Shown here piece after piece: positions 1-5,222 of a stretch of DNA of 14,398 nucleotides (within the stretch, counting starts at the first letter, position 1; each line of letters starts with the position of its first letter). A program made the translations under genes and the position numbers. The DNA is taken from NCBI GenBank assembly GCA_964425485.1, contig CAYRML010000037.1:1-14398 (forward strand), in the 5' to 3' direction. The notes beneath the pieces are model-generated. The model had not been told where the DNA came from. It did not search any database and worked only from the letters and a program-made list of their open reading frames with translations. The DNA is from CAYRML01 sp964425485. Lineage in GTDB: Bacteria; Bacillota; Dehalobacteriia; UBA4068.

Positions 1-593
1 TAGCCATTGATTTTGACCTCTACATGATTTTCTAGCAGTACACAATTGCTGTGTGATGCCTCGCCTTTGATTATGGCACGCATCAGCCCCGCACAATCAG
101 CGTAGTTGCAATCGCCGCAACAGGGATTGCCCTGCGGAAAAGGCAGAGCCGGCGGTACTTTGGCTATAAGAAAGTCAACCAACTGGGACAGGTCGGATGG
201 TAATTGGAACATATTTGCAGTTCCCTCAGGAACTTTATTGCTGATGACGGCAAGTGTTAATTCCCGATCATATTCATCGTTATTGTTTTCTTGATCTTGG
301 CAGATAATATGCGGGGCATAAGGGGTATAGCCATCGATCAGCAAAAAATCATCATGTACATAAGGCAGTAGTTTGTCAAGCTCAAAATTATGTGGCCACA
401 GCAGGCTGCTTCCCACAGAGGTTTGTTGGGCTAGGAGATTAAGCCCTGAAGGCAGGCTGTCTGCCGGCAGGGATTTCTCTTCTTGACGCCAGAGAGCTAC
501 GCTGTAACGGCGGCGAGATAATTCTTTAACTATAAGATTTATGGTATCTTGGCGCAGAATTTTATTGTTTCCGCAGATGGCAAATATTTTCAT
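1..593 (-). CDS. MobB-like protein with C-terminal Fe-S domain (3' end outside window)
   Basis: The 197 codons visible start at ATG 593-591, with an AAGGAG ribosome binding site overlapping the stop of the upstream gene, and run open to the left edge. The N-terminus (MKIFAICGNN) and a central segment LLIDGYTPYAPHIIC (about 84-98) fit the fold of MobB, a GTP-binding accessory protein of molybdopterin-guanine dinucleotide synthesis. The first loop, however, reads GNNKILRQDT, without the GKT of a Walker A motif, so nucleotide binding is doubtful. Residues 159-184 hold C-x2-C-x4-C-x16-C (C159, C162, C167, C184), with GLMRAIIKGEA between the last two. This matches the [4Fe-4S] domain of the PF04060 type. 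It lies 12 bp after the TrmO/FmdE fusion gene and is surely in its operon. The MobB assignment rests on fold-like similarity; the Fe-S domain is clearer. Function in this organism is inference. Confidence 0.72.
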   Translation of the reverse strand, partial: MKIFAICGNNKILRQDTINLIVKELSRRRYSVALWRQEEKSLPADSLPSGLNLLAQQTSVGSSLLWPHNFELDKLLPYVHDDFLLIDGYTPYAPHIICQDQENNNDEYDRELTLAVISNKVPEGTANMFQLPSDLSQLVDFLIAKVPPALPFPQGNPCCGDCNYADCAGLMRAIIKGEASHSNCVLLENHVEVKING

Positions 594-605
594 AATCTAT
601 TCTCC

Positions 606-1400
606 TTATTCGCTTACTTTGAGGGTAAAGAGATCGGCATTACTCATTTCTAAAATAGTTTGATAATCTTGAGGGATACTATCTTTTACTGCGATATTAA
701 TTTTTTGTCCCTGATAGAGGAAGCAGCAGCCGTCTTGTGCTGCTTCTTGATAGCTGAAACGGCTGGGATTGGCCAGGCGTGCCCGCCCCAACCCCTGGAG
801 AGAATCTGCCAGACAGAGGCTGCCTCTTGCTATGATAGATAGGGAGGGTTCTTGGATCTTAATGCCCATATCTTCTAGCCAAAGGGACATTTTTACAGCC
901 AGAGCCAGGCCGCTGCATTCTTCCTGATGATGATTGACGGCTCTTTTGATCATTAAATATTGGCGCAGCCGGGTATCTTCTTTTTGGATATAAGGCATAC
1001 GGGGAGAGAAAATTATGTCGTCATCGCTATATGGCTTGATATCCAGTACGGGTGTTTGATCATAGGCATCCAGAGACTCCACATATAAAATATTATTCTC
1101 TATTTTATTAAGCCTGGTCAAAGTCAGGCTGAGGGGGTTGGGATGATTAGGCGAGCGCAAAGCGAAAACGCCAAAATCCGCTATATTTTTAGTGTGGCGC
1201 TGAGGCTTGATATGCAAAGAAGCGTTTTCCTGTTTTTGATAGAGGCAGATGACCCAAATATGAGAATTCTCTTCCAAGCGCAAAAGGCCTGGTAAAAACT
1301 CATCCATGATCTCGATTTGCGCTTGATAATAAAATGGATAGCAATTGTTGTCACAGATATTGGGGCTTCTTACTATACCGATGGGGCATAATGGAAACAT
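606..1400 (-). CDS. TrmO/TsaA-like domain fused to FmdE-like domain
   Basis: 264 residues. Residues 1-135 match the TsaA/TrmO fold: PIGIVRSP at 6-13, FGVFALRSPNHPNPLSL at 76-92, and TPVLDIKPY at 116-124. TrmO enzymes use S-adenosylmethionine to N6-methylate threonylcarbamoyladenosine at tRNA position 37, but TsaA domains also occur beside molybdenum-cofactor genes. Residues 145-245 resemble FmdE, a domain linked to molybdenum formylmethanofuran dehydrogenase: CSGLALAVKM (162-171) corresponds to the usual CPGLALG segment, and CLADSLQGL (196-204) to the second conserved patch. The usual HGHxCPG metal-site motif is changed to NHHQEECSG. The chosen ATG has an AGAGG site 7-9 bases upstream. It is the first gene of a two-gene operon with the MobB-like gene and diverges from a ModE-like regulator. 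That context suggests a cofactor or metal role rather than plain tRNA modification; this is inference. Confidence 0.8.
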   Translation of the reverse strand: MFPLCPIGIVRSPNICDNNCYPFYYQAQIEIMDEFLPGLLRLEENSHIWVICLYQKQENASLHIKPQRHTKNIADFGVFALRSPNHPNPLSLTLTRLNKIENNILYVESLDAYDQTPVLDIKPYSDDDIIFSPRMPYIQKEDTRLRQYLMIKRAVNHHQEECSGLALAVKMSLWLEDMGIKIQEPSLSIIARGSLCLADSLQGLGRARLANPSRFSYQEAAQDGCCFLYQGQKINIAVKDSIPQDYQTILEMSNADLFTLKVSE

Positions 1401-1460
1401 ATGCTTACCTCTTTTTCTCTAAAATAAATCACCAAATCGATAAAATATTCTCATAAGAAA

Positions 1461-1490
1461 ATAATATACTAATATTTATATTCTTGTCAA
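1461..1490 (-). promoter_or_regulatory. Promoter of the TrmO/FmdE-MobB operon
   Basis: Read on the minus strand, a perfect TTGACA (1490-1485) is followed after 16 bp by TATATT (1468-1463), or after 18 bp by TATTAT (1466-1461). Transcription would start near 1455, leaving a leader of about 50 nt before the ATG at 1400. A short inverted repeat, TTCT-CATA-AGAA (1448-1459), lies at the predicted start site and could bind a regulator; this last point is speculative. Confidence 0.6.
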
Positions 1491-1529
1491 TAGTAAAACC
1501 CATCAACTATGGCATTTTGGGAGTAAGAG

Positions 1530-1538
1530 TGATAAAAT
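1530..1538 (+). promoter_or_regulatory. Possible extended -10 promoter of the ModE-like regulator
   Basis: TG-A-TAAAAT is an extended -10 element about 55 bp before the start codon at 1594. No good -35 hexamer stands 17 bp upstream (TGGCAT), which is usual for extended -10 promoters. The nonamer GATAAAATA here (1531-1539) is also found at 1439-1447, in the leader of the divergent operon. In such AT-rich DNA the repeat may be chance. Confidence 0.4.
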
Positions 1539-1593
1539 AAAGATAAACAAGTAGATAGCAATTGTTATGATAAGGATAGTGGAGGTCATTACG

Positions 1594-1986
1594 ATGAAAA
1601 AAGATTCCTGCCCGGATGAAAAACAACTGCAAGAAACCAGTAAGAAAGAGCTTTCATACGCTTTGCGAATTTTTATCAATTATGGAGAGGGTGTGAGAGG
1701 CTCCTTTGGCGTGGGCGTGGATACCTTGATGCATGGTATACAAAAGCATGGCTCCCTTTCCAAAGCGGCTGAGGAAATGGGCATGGCCTATAGCAAAGCT
1801 TGGAAAATAATCAAACATATGGAGGATTATTTGGGGTTCCCCATGGTGTTCAGGCAGGTCGGTAGGGGTTGTGGCTCCAGCCTGACTGAAAAAGGGGCGG
1901 AATTTATCAAAAGCTATGACGATTTTTTGCAAGAAGTCAATGCTTTTGCCAAAGATAGTTTTAAAAAACATTTTAAAAATTATTAA
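1594..1986 (+). CDS. ModE-type winged helix-turn-helix regulator (DNA-binding domain only)
   Basis: 130 residues. The start is ATG 1594, because GGAGG at 1581-1585 lies 8 bases ahead; the in-frame ATG at 1567 has no ribosome binding site. Residues 42-76 (TLMHGIQKHGSLSKAAEEMGMAYSKAW, in part) form the LysR/ModE-type helix-turn-helix: a long first helix, GSLSKAAEEMGMAYSKAW with a typical turn, then KIIKHMEDYLGFPM. The wing is RQVGRGCGSSLTEKGAEFI (87-105), matching the glycine-rich R-x4-G-x2-SxLTxxG pattern of ModE N-termini. ModE of E. coli also has two C-terminal MOP domains that bind molybdate; here the protein ends after a short helix, so it has no visible sensor domain. It diverges from the TrmO/FmdE-MobB-like operon and probably controls it and itself through the shared 193-bp spacer. 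The family is clear; ligand and targets are inference. Confidence 0.85.
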   Translation: MKKDSCPDEKQLQETSKKELSYALRIFINYGEGVRGSFGVGVDTLMHGIQKHGSLSKAAEEMGMAYSKAWKIIKHMEDYLGFPMVFRQVGRGCGSSLTEKGAEFIKSYDDFLQEVNAFAKDSFKKHFKNY

Positions 1987-1991
1987 TTTTG

Positions 1992-2026
1992 AAAAAAGCG
2001 CTATCTTAGATAGCGTCTTTTTTTTT
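1992..2026. terminator. Bidirectional rho-independent terminator
   Basis: CGCTATC (1999-2005), a TTA loop and GATAGCG (2009-2015) make a perfect 7-bp stem. It is preceded by six A (1992-1997) and followed by nine T (2018-2026). The flanking A and T runs let it work for the ModE-like gene on the plus strand and for the convergent NifX-like gene on the minus strand, whose stop codon lies at 2045. Confidence 0.9.
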
Positions 2027-2044
2027 CATTAATGGTTTATTTCC

Positions 2045-2476
2045 TCAATGTTTTATTTCCTCGTCATAGCCGTCATTTTCATCATGATGATGATGGCATT
2101 CGCTGGAATGAGTTGCCTCATGGCTGACGCAGCCAGAGCCTCCGACGCAATCTGTGATCATACCCAATTGGTCATTCATCATATAGGTTAGAGCTTCTTC
2201 CGCCTGCATGCCGCCACCGAAATATCTGGTGACGCAAGCCCCGGCAATTATGTCAAAAGCCGTTTTCTCTATGCTGCCGCAGATGACAGCTTCGCAATCC
2301 CATTTGATAGTTTCCTGGGCAAAATATTCATCAGGTTTTTCTGAAGCTGTGGCTTTTATTACTTGCAAAAGTTCATTGGTTTCCGCATTGACTATAAGCA
2401 TACAGTTGCCATCTTCAAATCGTAAGGGGATAATACTGTTCATGTTAGCTTCATTCGTGATTATGGCGATTTTCAC
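2045..2476 (-). CDS. NifX/NifB-type dinitrogenase cofactor-biosynthesis family protein with His-rich tail
   Basis: 143 residues from a GTG start at 2476. AAGGAGG lies 8 bases ahead, and the protein then begins MKIAIITNEA, the family's usual N-terminus; the longer in-frame ATG upstream (2518) lacks a ribosome binding site and overlaps the promoter. The fold of the PF02579 (NifX/NafY/NifB C-terminal) family is seen: a beta strand at 2-7, CEAVICGSIEKTAFDIIAGA (61-80) corresponding to the family's segment D-x-VI-x-G-x-G, then YFGGGMQAEEAL (85-96). Such domains carry Fe-Mo or related metal clusters. The C-terminus from about 110 is rich in Cys, His and acid (C110, C116, C127, H128-H131 in a row), a likely metal-binding tail. 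Nearby molybdenum-type genes fit, but no nitrogenase gene is visible, so the cargo is unknown. It is transcribed alone. Confidence 0.85.
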   Translation of the reverse strand: MKIAIITNEANMNSIIPLRFEDGNCMLIVNAETNELLQVIKATASEKPDEYFAQETIKWDCEAVICGSIEKTAFDIIAGACVTRYFGGGMQAEEALTYMMNDQLGMITDCVGGSGCVSHEATHSSECHHHHDENDGYDEEIKH

Positions 2477-2509
2477 TTTCTTTTCCTCCTTCAATTGACA
2501 CATAAATAT

Positions 2510-2538
2510 AACATACAAGGTTTTTGGGCATATGTCAA
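2510..2538 (-). promoter_or_regulatory. Sigma-70-type promoter of the NifX-like gene
   Basis: On the minus strand TTGACA (2538-2533) and TATGTT (2515-2510) are separated by exactly 17 bp. The predicted start near 2503 leaves a leader of about 27 nt ending in AAGGAGG before GTG 2476. Confidence 0.75.
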
Positions 2539-2582
2539 TATAATAATCGGCGTTTATTTTTGTATATTGGTCCCATGTTTTA

Positions 2583-2591
2583 TGATATAAT
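2583..2591 (+). promoter_or_regulatory. Extended -10 promoter of the macrodomain/GNAT pair
   Basis: TG-A-TATAAT is a perfect extended -10 element. A -35 box at 17 bp is weak (TATATT). Transcription from about 2598 gives a very short leader carrying AAGGAGG (2605-2611) before ATG 2620. The position, back to back with the promoter of the NifX-like gene, supports it. Confidence 0.6.
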
Positions 2592-2619
2592 TAGCATGAA
2601 AAACAAGGAGGTAATACCC

Positions 2620-3144
2620 ATGAACAAATGCGCTATGCATATAATCAAAGGTGATATAACAAAACAACAGGTAGACGCCATAGTCAATGCCGCTAATACT
2701 TCCTTGCTGGGTGGCGGGGGTGTGGATGGAGCAATCCATCGGGCAGCCGGGCCGCAACTTTTAGCTGAATGCCGCACATTGCATGGTTGCCCTACGGGCG
2801 AGGCTAAGATAACCAAGGGCTATCAATTGCCGGCAACTTATGTGATTCATACACCGGGGCCGGTATGGCAGGGCGGCGATCATAATGAAGCACAGCTTTT
2901 GCATAATTCTTATAATAATTCTCTGTGTTTGGCAGCGGAAAACAATTGCAGCACGGTGGCTTTTCCTTCTATAAGCACAGGAGTATATCATTTTCCGCTG
3001 GAGCAGGCGGCTGCCATTGCTGTACAGACCATATGTCAGTTTTTAGCGGCTCAGGCTGTGGTGCGTGAGGTTTTGATAGTTTGCTTCGATGACAAAACCA
3101 AAGCTGCTTATGATAAGGCTTTAACTGATTATCTTAGAGTATAG
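2620..3144 (+). CDS. Macrodomain protein (O-acetyl-ADP-ribose deacetylase / ADP-ribosyl hydrolase type)
   Basis: 174 residues, the normal length of single-domain MacroD/YmdB-type proteins. The start is ATG 2620, with AAGGAGG 8 bases upstream; upstream in-frame ATGs would overlap the promoter. The family motifs are in order: GDIT (11-14), VDAIVNAANTSLLGG (18-32), GGGGVDGAIHRAAG (31-44) with the Asn and Asp of the active loop, VIHTPGPVW (75-83), and FPSISTGVYHFP (115-126), the phosphate-binding loop. These enzymes hydrolyse O-acetyl-ADP-ribose or remove mono-ADP-ribose from Asp/Glu of proteins. Eight bases separate it from the GNAT-like gene, so the two are co-transcribed. No Zn-binding insert or sirtuin partner is seen. 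The exact substrate is not readable from the sequence. Confidence 0.95.
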   Translation: MNKCAMHIIKGDITKQQVDAIVNAANTSLLGGGGVDGAIHRAAGPQLLAECRTLHGCPTGEAKITKGYQLPATYVIHTPGPVWQGGDHNEAQLLHNSYNNSLCLAAENNCSTVAFPSISTGVYHFPLEQAAAIAVQTICQFLAAQAVVREVLIVCFDDKTKAAYDKALTDYLRV

Positions 3145-3152
3145 GGGATTTT

Positions 3153-3431
3153 ATGATGGATTTGATTTATGAAAAAAATAGAATATTTGTGAATGACGAA
3201 CAAGGAAAATTGATTGCCGAAATCACCTTTCCGGAAGTTTCTACCGGTGTAGTTGATATCAATCACACCTTTGTGGATGATAGTTTGCGGGGTCAGGGGA
3301 TTGCCGGTAAGTTGATGAAGGCGGCCATAGAGCAGATCGAAAAAGACGAAAAGCAGTTTTTTGCCTCCTGTTCTTATGCTTTGCACTGGTTGGAAAAAAA
3401 TCCTCAATATACGGACTTGTTTTTAGGCTGA
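3153..3431 (+). CDS. Minimal GNAT-like N-acetyltransferase (YjdJ/NATD1 type)
   Basis: 92 residues (91 if the second of two tandem ATGs is used); GGGG at 3144-3147 provides the ribosome binding site. The protein is the short GNAT variant of PF14542. A central strand VDINHTFVDDSLRGQGIAGKL contains the acetyl-CoA pyrophosphate-binding loop R-G-Q-G-I-A (46-51), followed by a helix LMKAAIEQIEKDE. CSYALHWLEKNP (about 73-84) is the family's C-terminal signature, which contains a conserved cysteine. The acceptor substrate is unknown for most members. It follows the macrodomain gene by 8 bp. No terminator is obvious between its stop and the fabT promoter 36 bp later. Confidence 0.9.
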   Translation: MMDLIYEKNRIFVNDEQGKLIAEITFPEVSTGVVDINHTFVDDSLRGQGIAGKLMKAAIEQIEKDEKQFFASCSYALHWLEKNPQYTDLFLG

Positions 3432-3467
3432 GAAGATTTATTACGACGAAAACAGTCAGAATATTTC

Positions 3468-3496
3468 TTGACAGAAGGAAAATGTTGCTATAAAAT
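3468..3496 (+). promoter_or_regulatory. Promoter of the fab-acc operon
   Basis: TTGACA (3468-3473), 17 bp, then TAAAAT (3491-3496) is a near-consensus sigma-70/sigma-A promoter. The start site would lie near 3503, inside the palindrome described next. The leader of about 35 nt ends in AAGGAG (3524-3529), 8 bases before fabT. Confidence 0.88.
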
Positions 3497-3514
3497 TAGT
3501 TTTACTAACTAATT
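3494..3514. promoter_or_regulatory. Likely FabT operator
   Basis: AATTAGTT (3494-3501) and AACTAATT (3507-3514) are perfect 8-bp inverted arms around a 5-bp centre. A second palindrome, TTAGT-TTT-ACTAA (3496-3508), shares most of the same bases. The site covers the end of the -10 box and the predicted start of transcription, where a MarR-type repressor would block RNA polymerase. The repressor gene follows directly, so autoregulation by FabT is the natural reading; binding itself is inferred. Confidence 0.7.
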
Positions 3515-3537
3515 AAGTTGCACAAGGAGTCTTTGAC

Positions 3538-4002
3538 ATGCAAGACGATTTTGCCGGCAAACTTAATAATTTGCTATACGACACTCTTCGTAATATCAAC
3601 AAGGTGGAAGAGATAACAGTAAAAAGAATGGACTCTTTGGATCTTTCTATCAATGAGTTGCATCTTTTGGAAGCGATTGGTAGTAACAAGGAACAAAAGA
3701 AGACAATCGGCGATTTGGCCCAAGCCTTGGATGTTACTTTACCTTCCGTGACCGTTGCTATCAACAAGCTGGTCAAAAAGGGTTATGTTCTGAAAGAGAA
3801 GGGGGAAAAAGATGGCCGCACCGTCTTTGTTTCTCTTACTCGCTTGGGCCATAAAGTGGATTTGGCGCATAGCTATTTCCATGCGCAGATGAATCGTAAG
3901 ATTGCCCTAGATTTGACGGAAGAAGAAAAAAGGATTATGCTGATCGCAATCGGTAAATTGAACGGGTTTTTTAAGCAAAAACTTATTGAGATGGAGGTTT
4001 AA
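3538..4002 (+). CDS. fabT: MarR-family regulator of fatty-acid synthesis
   Basis: 154 residues, usual MarR length. The winged helix-turn-helix spans about 38-104: LSINELHLLEAIGS, then TIGDLAQALDVTLPSVTVAINKLVKKGYV (57-84, helix-turn-helix) and the wing KEKGEKDGRTVFVSLTRLG with the conserved D-x-R (D92-R94). The terminal helices give the dimer interface. As first gene of a fab-acc operon it corresponds to FabT of streptococci and clostridia, a repressor whose DNA binding is promoted by long-chain acyl-ACP. A palindrome over its own promoter (3494-3514) supports autoregulation. Its TAA is directly followed by the ATG of fabH, with the fabH ribosome binding site (GGAGG) inside the last codons of fabT. 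A general MarR role unrelated to lipids is unlikely given its place. Confidence 0.92.
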   Translation: MQDDFAGKLNNLLYDTLRNINKVEEITVKRMDSLDLSINELHLLEAIGSNKEQKKTIGDLAQALDVTLPSVTVAINKLVKKGYVLKEKGEKDGRTVFVSLTRLGHKVDLAHSYFHAQMNRKIALDLTEEEKRIMLIAIGKLNGFFKQKLIEMEV

Positions 4003-4959
4003 ATGGGTATAAAAATTTTAGGTTTGGGCAGCTATGTGCCACCATTAACTATTGATAATCAGCAAATGTCCCAGTTGGTGGATACCAGTGATGAATGGAT
4101 TGTAACCCGCACCGGTATCAGCACCCGCCATGTTGTGAAAGAAGAGTCGGTGACGGAATTGGCTGTAAGAAGCTCCCAAGCCGCTTTGACCGATGCCGGT
4201 GTCGACCCCCAAGATCTGGATCTGATCCTGTGCTCAACGTTGCAGGGGGATTATATAACACCGGCCTTGGCTTGTATCGTGCAGGGGGAAATCGGTGCCT
4301 CTTGCCCGGCTTTTGATATAAATGCGGCTTGCCCTGGCTTTGTTTATGGTTTGGATGTTGCTTCCGCTTATCTGGGCTCCGGTCAGGCCAAAAAGGTGCT
4401 TTTTATCTGCGCCGAAACTTTATCCCGCCATATCGATTGGCAGGATAGGGCCACCTGTGTCATTTTTGGCGATGCAGCTGGATCTGTGGTGCTTGAAGAA
4501 GGCGATTGGGTGCTGGCCAGAAGGCTGACCTGCCTTTCCGATAAAGAATCACTTTATTCTAAAGCCCCGCAAGGCAATTGCCCCTTCAGCGATCATGAAG
4601 ATGGTACTTATGTGCAGATGAGCGGGCAAGATGTTTATAAATTCGCGGTTTCCTCCGTTAGTGATGATTTTGCCTTTTTGTCAGAACAGACAGGCATTGT
4701 TGCTGATGATATAGATCATTTCGTTTTGCATCAAGCCAACAAAAGGATAGTGGAGGCGGTGCGTCATCGACTGAAACAGCCGCCGGAAAAATTCCCCACT
4801 AATATCGAAAGATATGGCAACACTTCTTCGGCCAGCATACCCGTGCTGTTGGATGAGCTGGATAAAAGCGGGCAGCTGCAAAAAGGTCAGTTGCTATTTA
4901 TCAGCGCTTTTGGTTCCGGACTGTCTACGGGCAGTTATATTATAAAATGGAATAAATAA
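4003..4959 (+). CDS. fabH: 3-oxoacyl-ACP synthase III
   Basis: 318 residues, the typical length. It joins an acyl-CoA starter with malonyl-ACP to begin each fatty-acid chain in the cytoplasm. The thiolase-fold catalytic triad is complete: C110 in INAACPGF, H243 in VLHQANKRI and N273 in RYGNTSSASIP. The N-terminal DTSDEWIVTRTGIS (27-40) and C-terminal FGSGLSTGSY are also family signatures. It begins immediately after the fabT stop (TAA then ATG), with GGAGG in the end of fabT, so it is translationally coupled. Starter preference (acetyl versus branched acyl-CoA) cannot be read by eye. There is no plsX before it, unlike many other bacterial fabH loci. Confidence 0.97.
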   Translation: MGIKILGLGSYVPPLTIDNQQMSQLVDTSDEWIVTRTGISTRHVVKEESVTELAVRSSQAALTDAGVDPQDLDLILCSTLQGDYITPALACIVQGEIGASCPAFDINAACPGFVYGLDVASAYLGSGQAKKVLFICAETLSRHIDWQDRATCVIFGDAAGSVVLEEGDWVLARRLTCLSDKESLYSKAPQGNCPFSDHEDGTYVQMSGQDVYKFAVSSVSDDFAFLSEQTGIVADDIDHFVLHQANKRIVEAVRHRLKQPPEKFPTNIERYGNTSSASIPVLLDELDKSGQLQKGQLLFISAFGSGLSTGSYIIKWNK

Positions 4960-4980
4960 TAAATTTGGAGGAATGAAAAA

Positions 4981-5199
4981 ATGACCTTGGAAAAAGTTAT
5001 TGCGATTTTGGCCGATTACAAAGAATTAGACCCGGCAAGCATCACCAGCGAAAGCACTTTTGAGGAGCTTGGTCTCGATTCTTTGGACACCGTGGAATTG
5101 ATTATGAATTTTGAAGATGAATTCAATATCACAATCGAGCTCAATGAAGAGCTGAAAACAGTTGCCGATATCGTGGCTTTGATCGAAAAATCCAAATAA
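4981..5199 (+). CDS. acpP: Acyl carrier protein
   Basis: 72 residues, acidic and helical, slightly shorter than the 77-80 of many ACPs. S34 in the GLDSLDTVEL motif is the site for the 4'-phosphopantetheine arm that carries growing acyl chains. Helix II (SLDTVELIMNFEDEF) is strongly acidic, as needed to contact the positively charged patches of the Fab enzymes. GGAGG lies 9-10 bases upstream of ATG 4981. It sits between fabH and fabK with gaps of 21 and 23 bp. The holo-ACP synthase that would modify it is not in the window. Confidence 0.97.
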   Translation: MTLEKVIAILADYKELDPASITSESTFEELGLDSLDTVELIMNFEDEFNITIELNEELKTVADIVALIEKSK

Positions 5200-5222
5200 G
5201 GCATTTGAAGAAGGCGAATAAA

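Noticed and set aside
106..294. A 62-codon plus-strand open frame inside the MobB-like gene.
   Set aside because: The minus strand carries the four-cysteine Fe-S motif and is open for all 197 codons, with a proper start; the plus frame is a by-product.
1439..1539. A classical E. coli-type ModE box built from the ATCGATAAAAT stretch at 1437-1447.
   Set aside because: Only one half-site looks similar, no matching inverted half-site stands at the right distance, and AT-rich DNA gives such matches easily.
1567..1593. The upstream ATG as start of the ModE-like regulator.
   Set aside because: There is no ribosome binding site before 1567, and GGAGG at 1581-1585 is well placed for ATG 1594.
1401..1593. 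A molybdenum-cofactor riboswitch in the spacer upstream of the TrmO/FmdE operon.
   Set aside because: The leader is only about 50 nt and very AT-rich, too short and too poor in stems for that riboswitch class.
1654..1971. A 105-codon minus-strand open frame opposite the ModE-like gene.
   Set aside because: The plus-strand frame has a clear helix-turn-helix family match, a good ribosome binding site and a terminator; the antisense frame has none of these.
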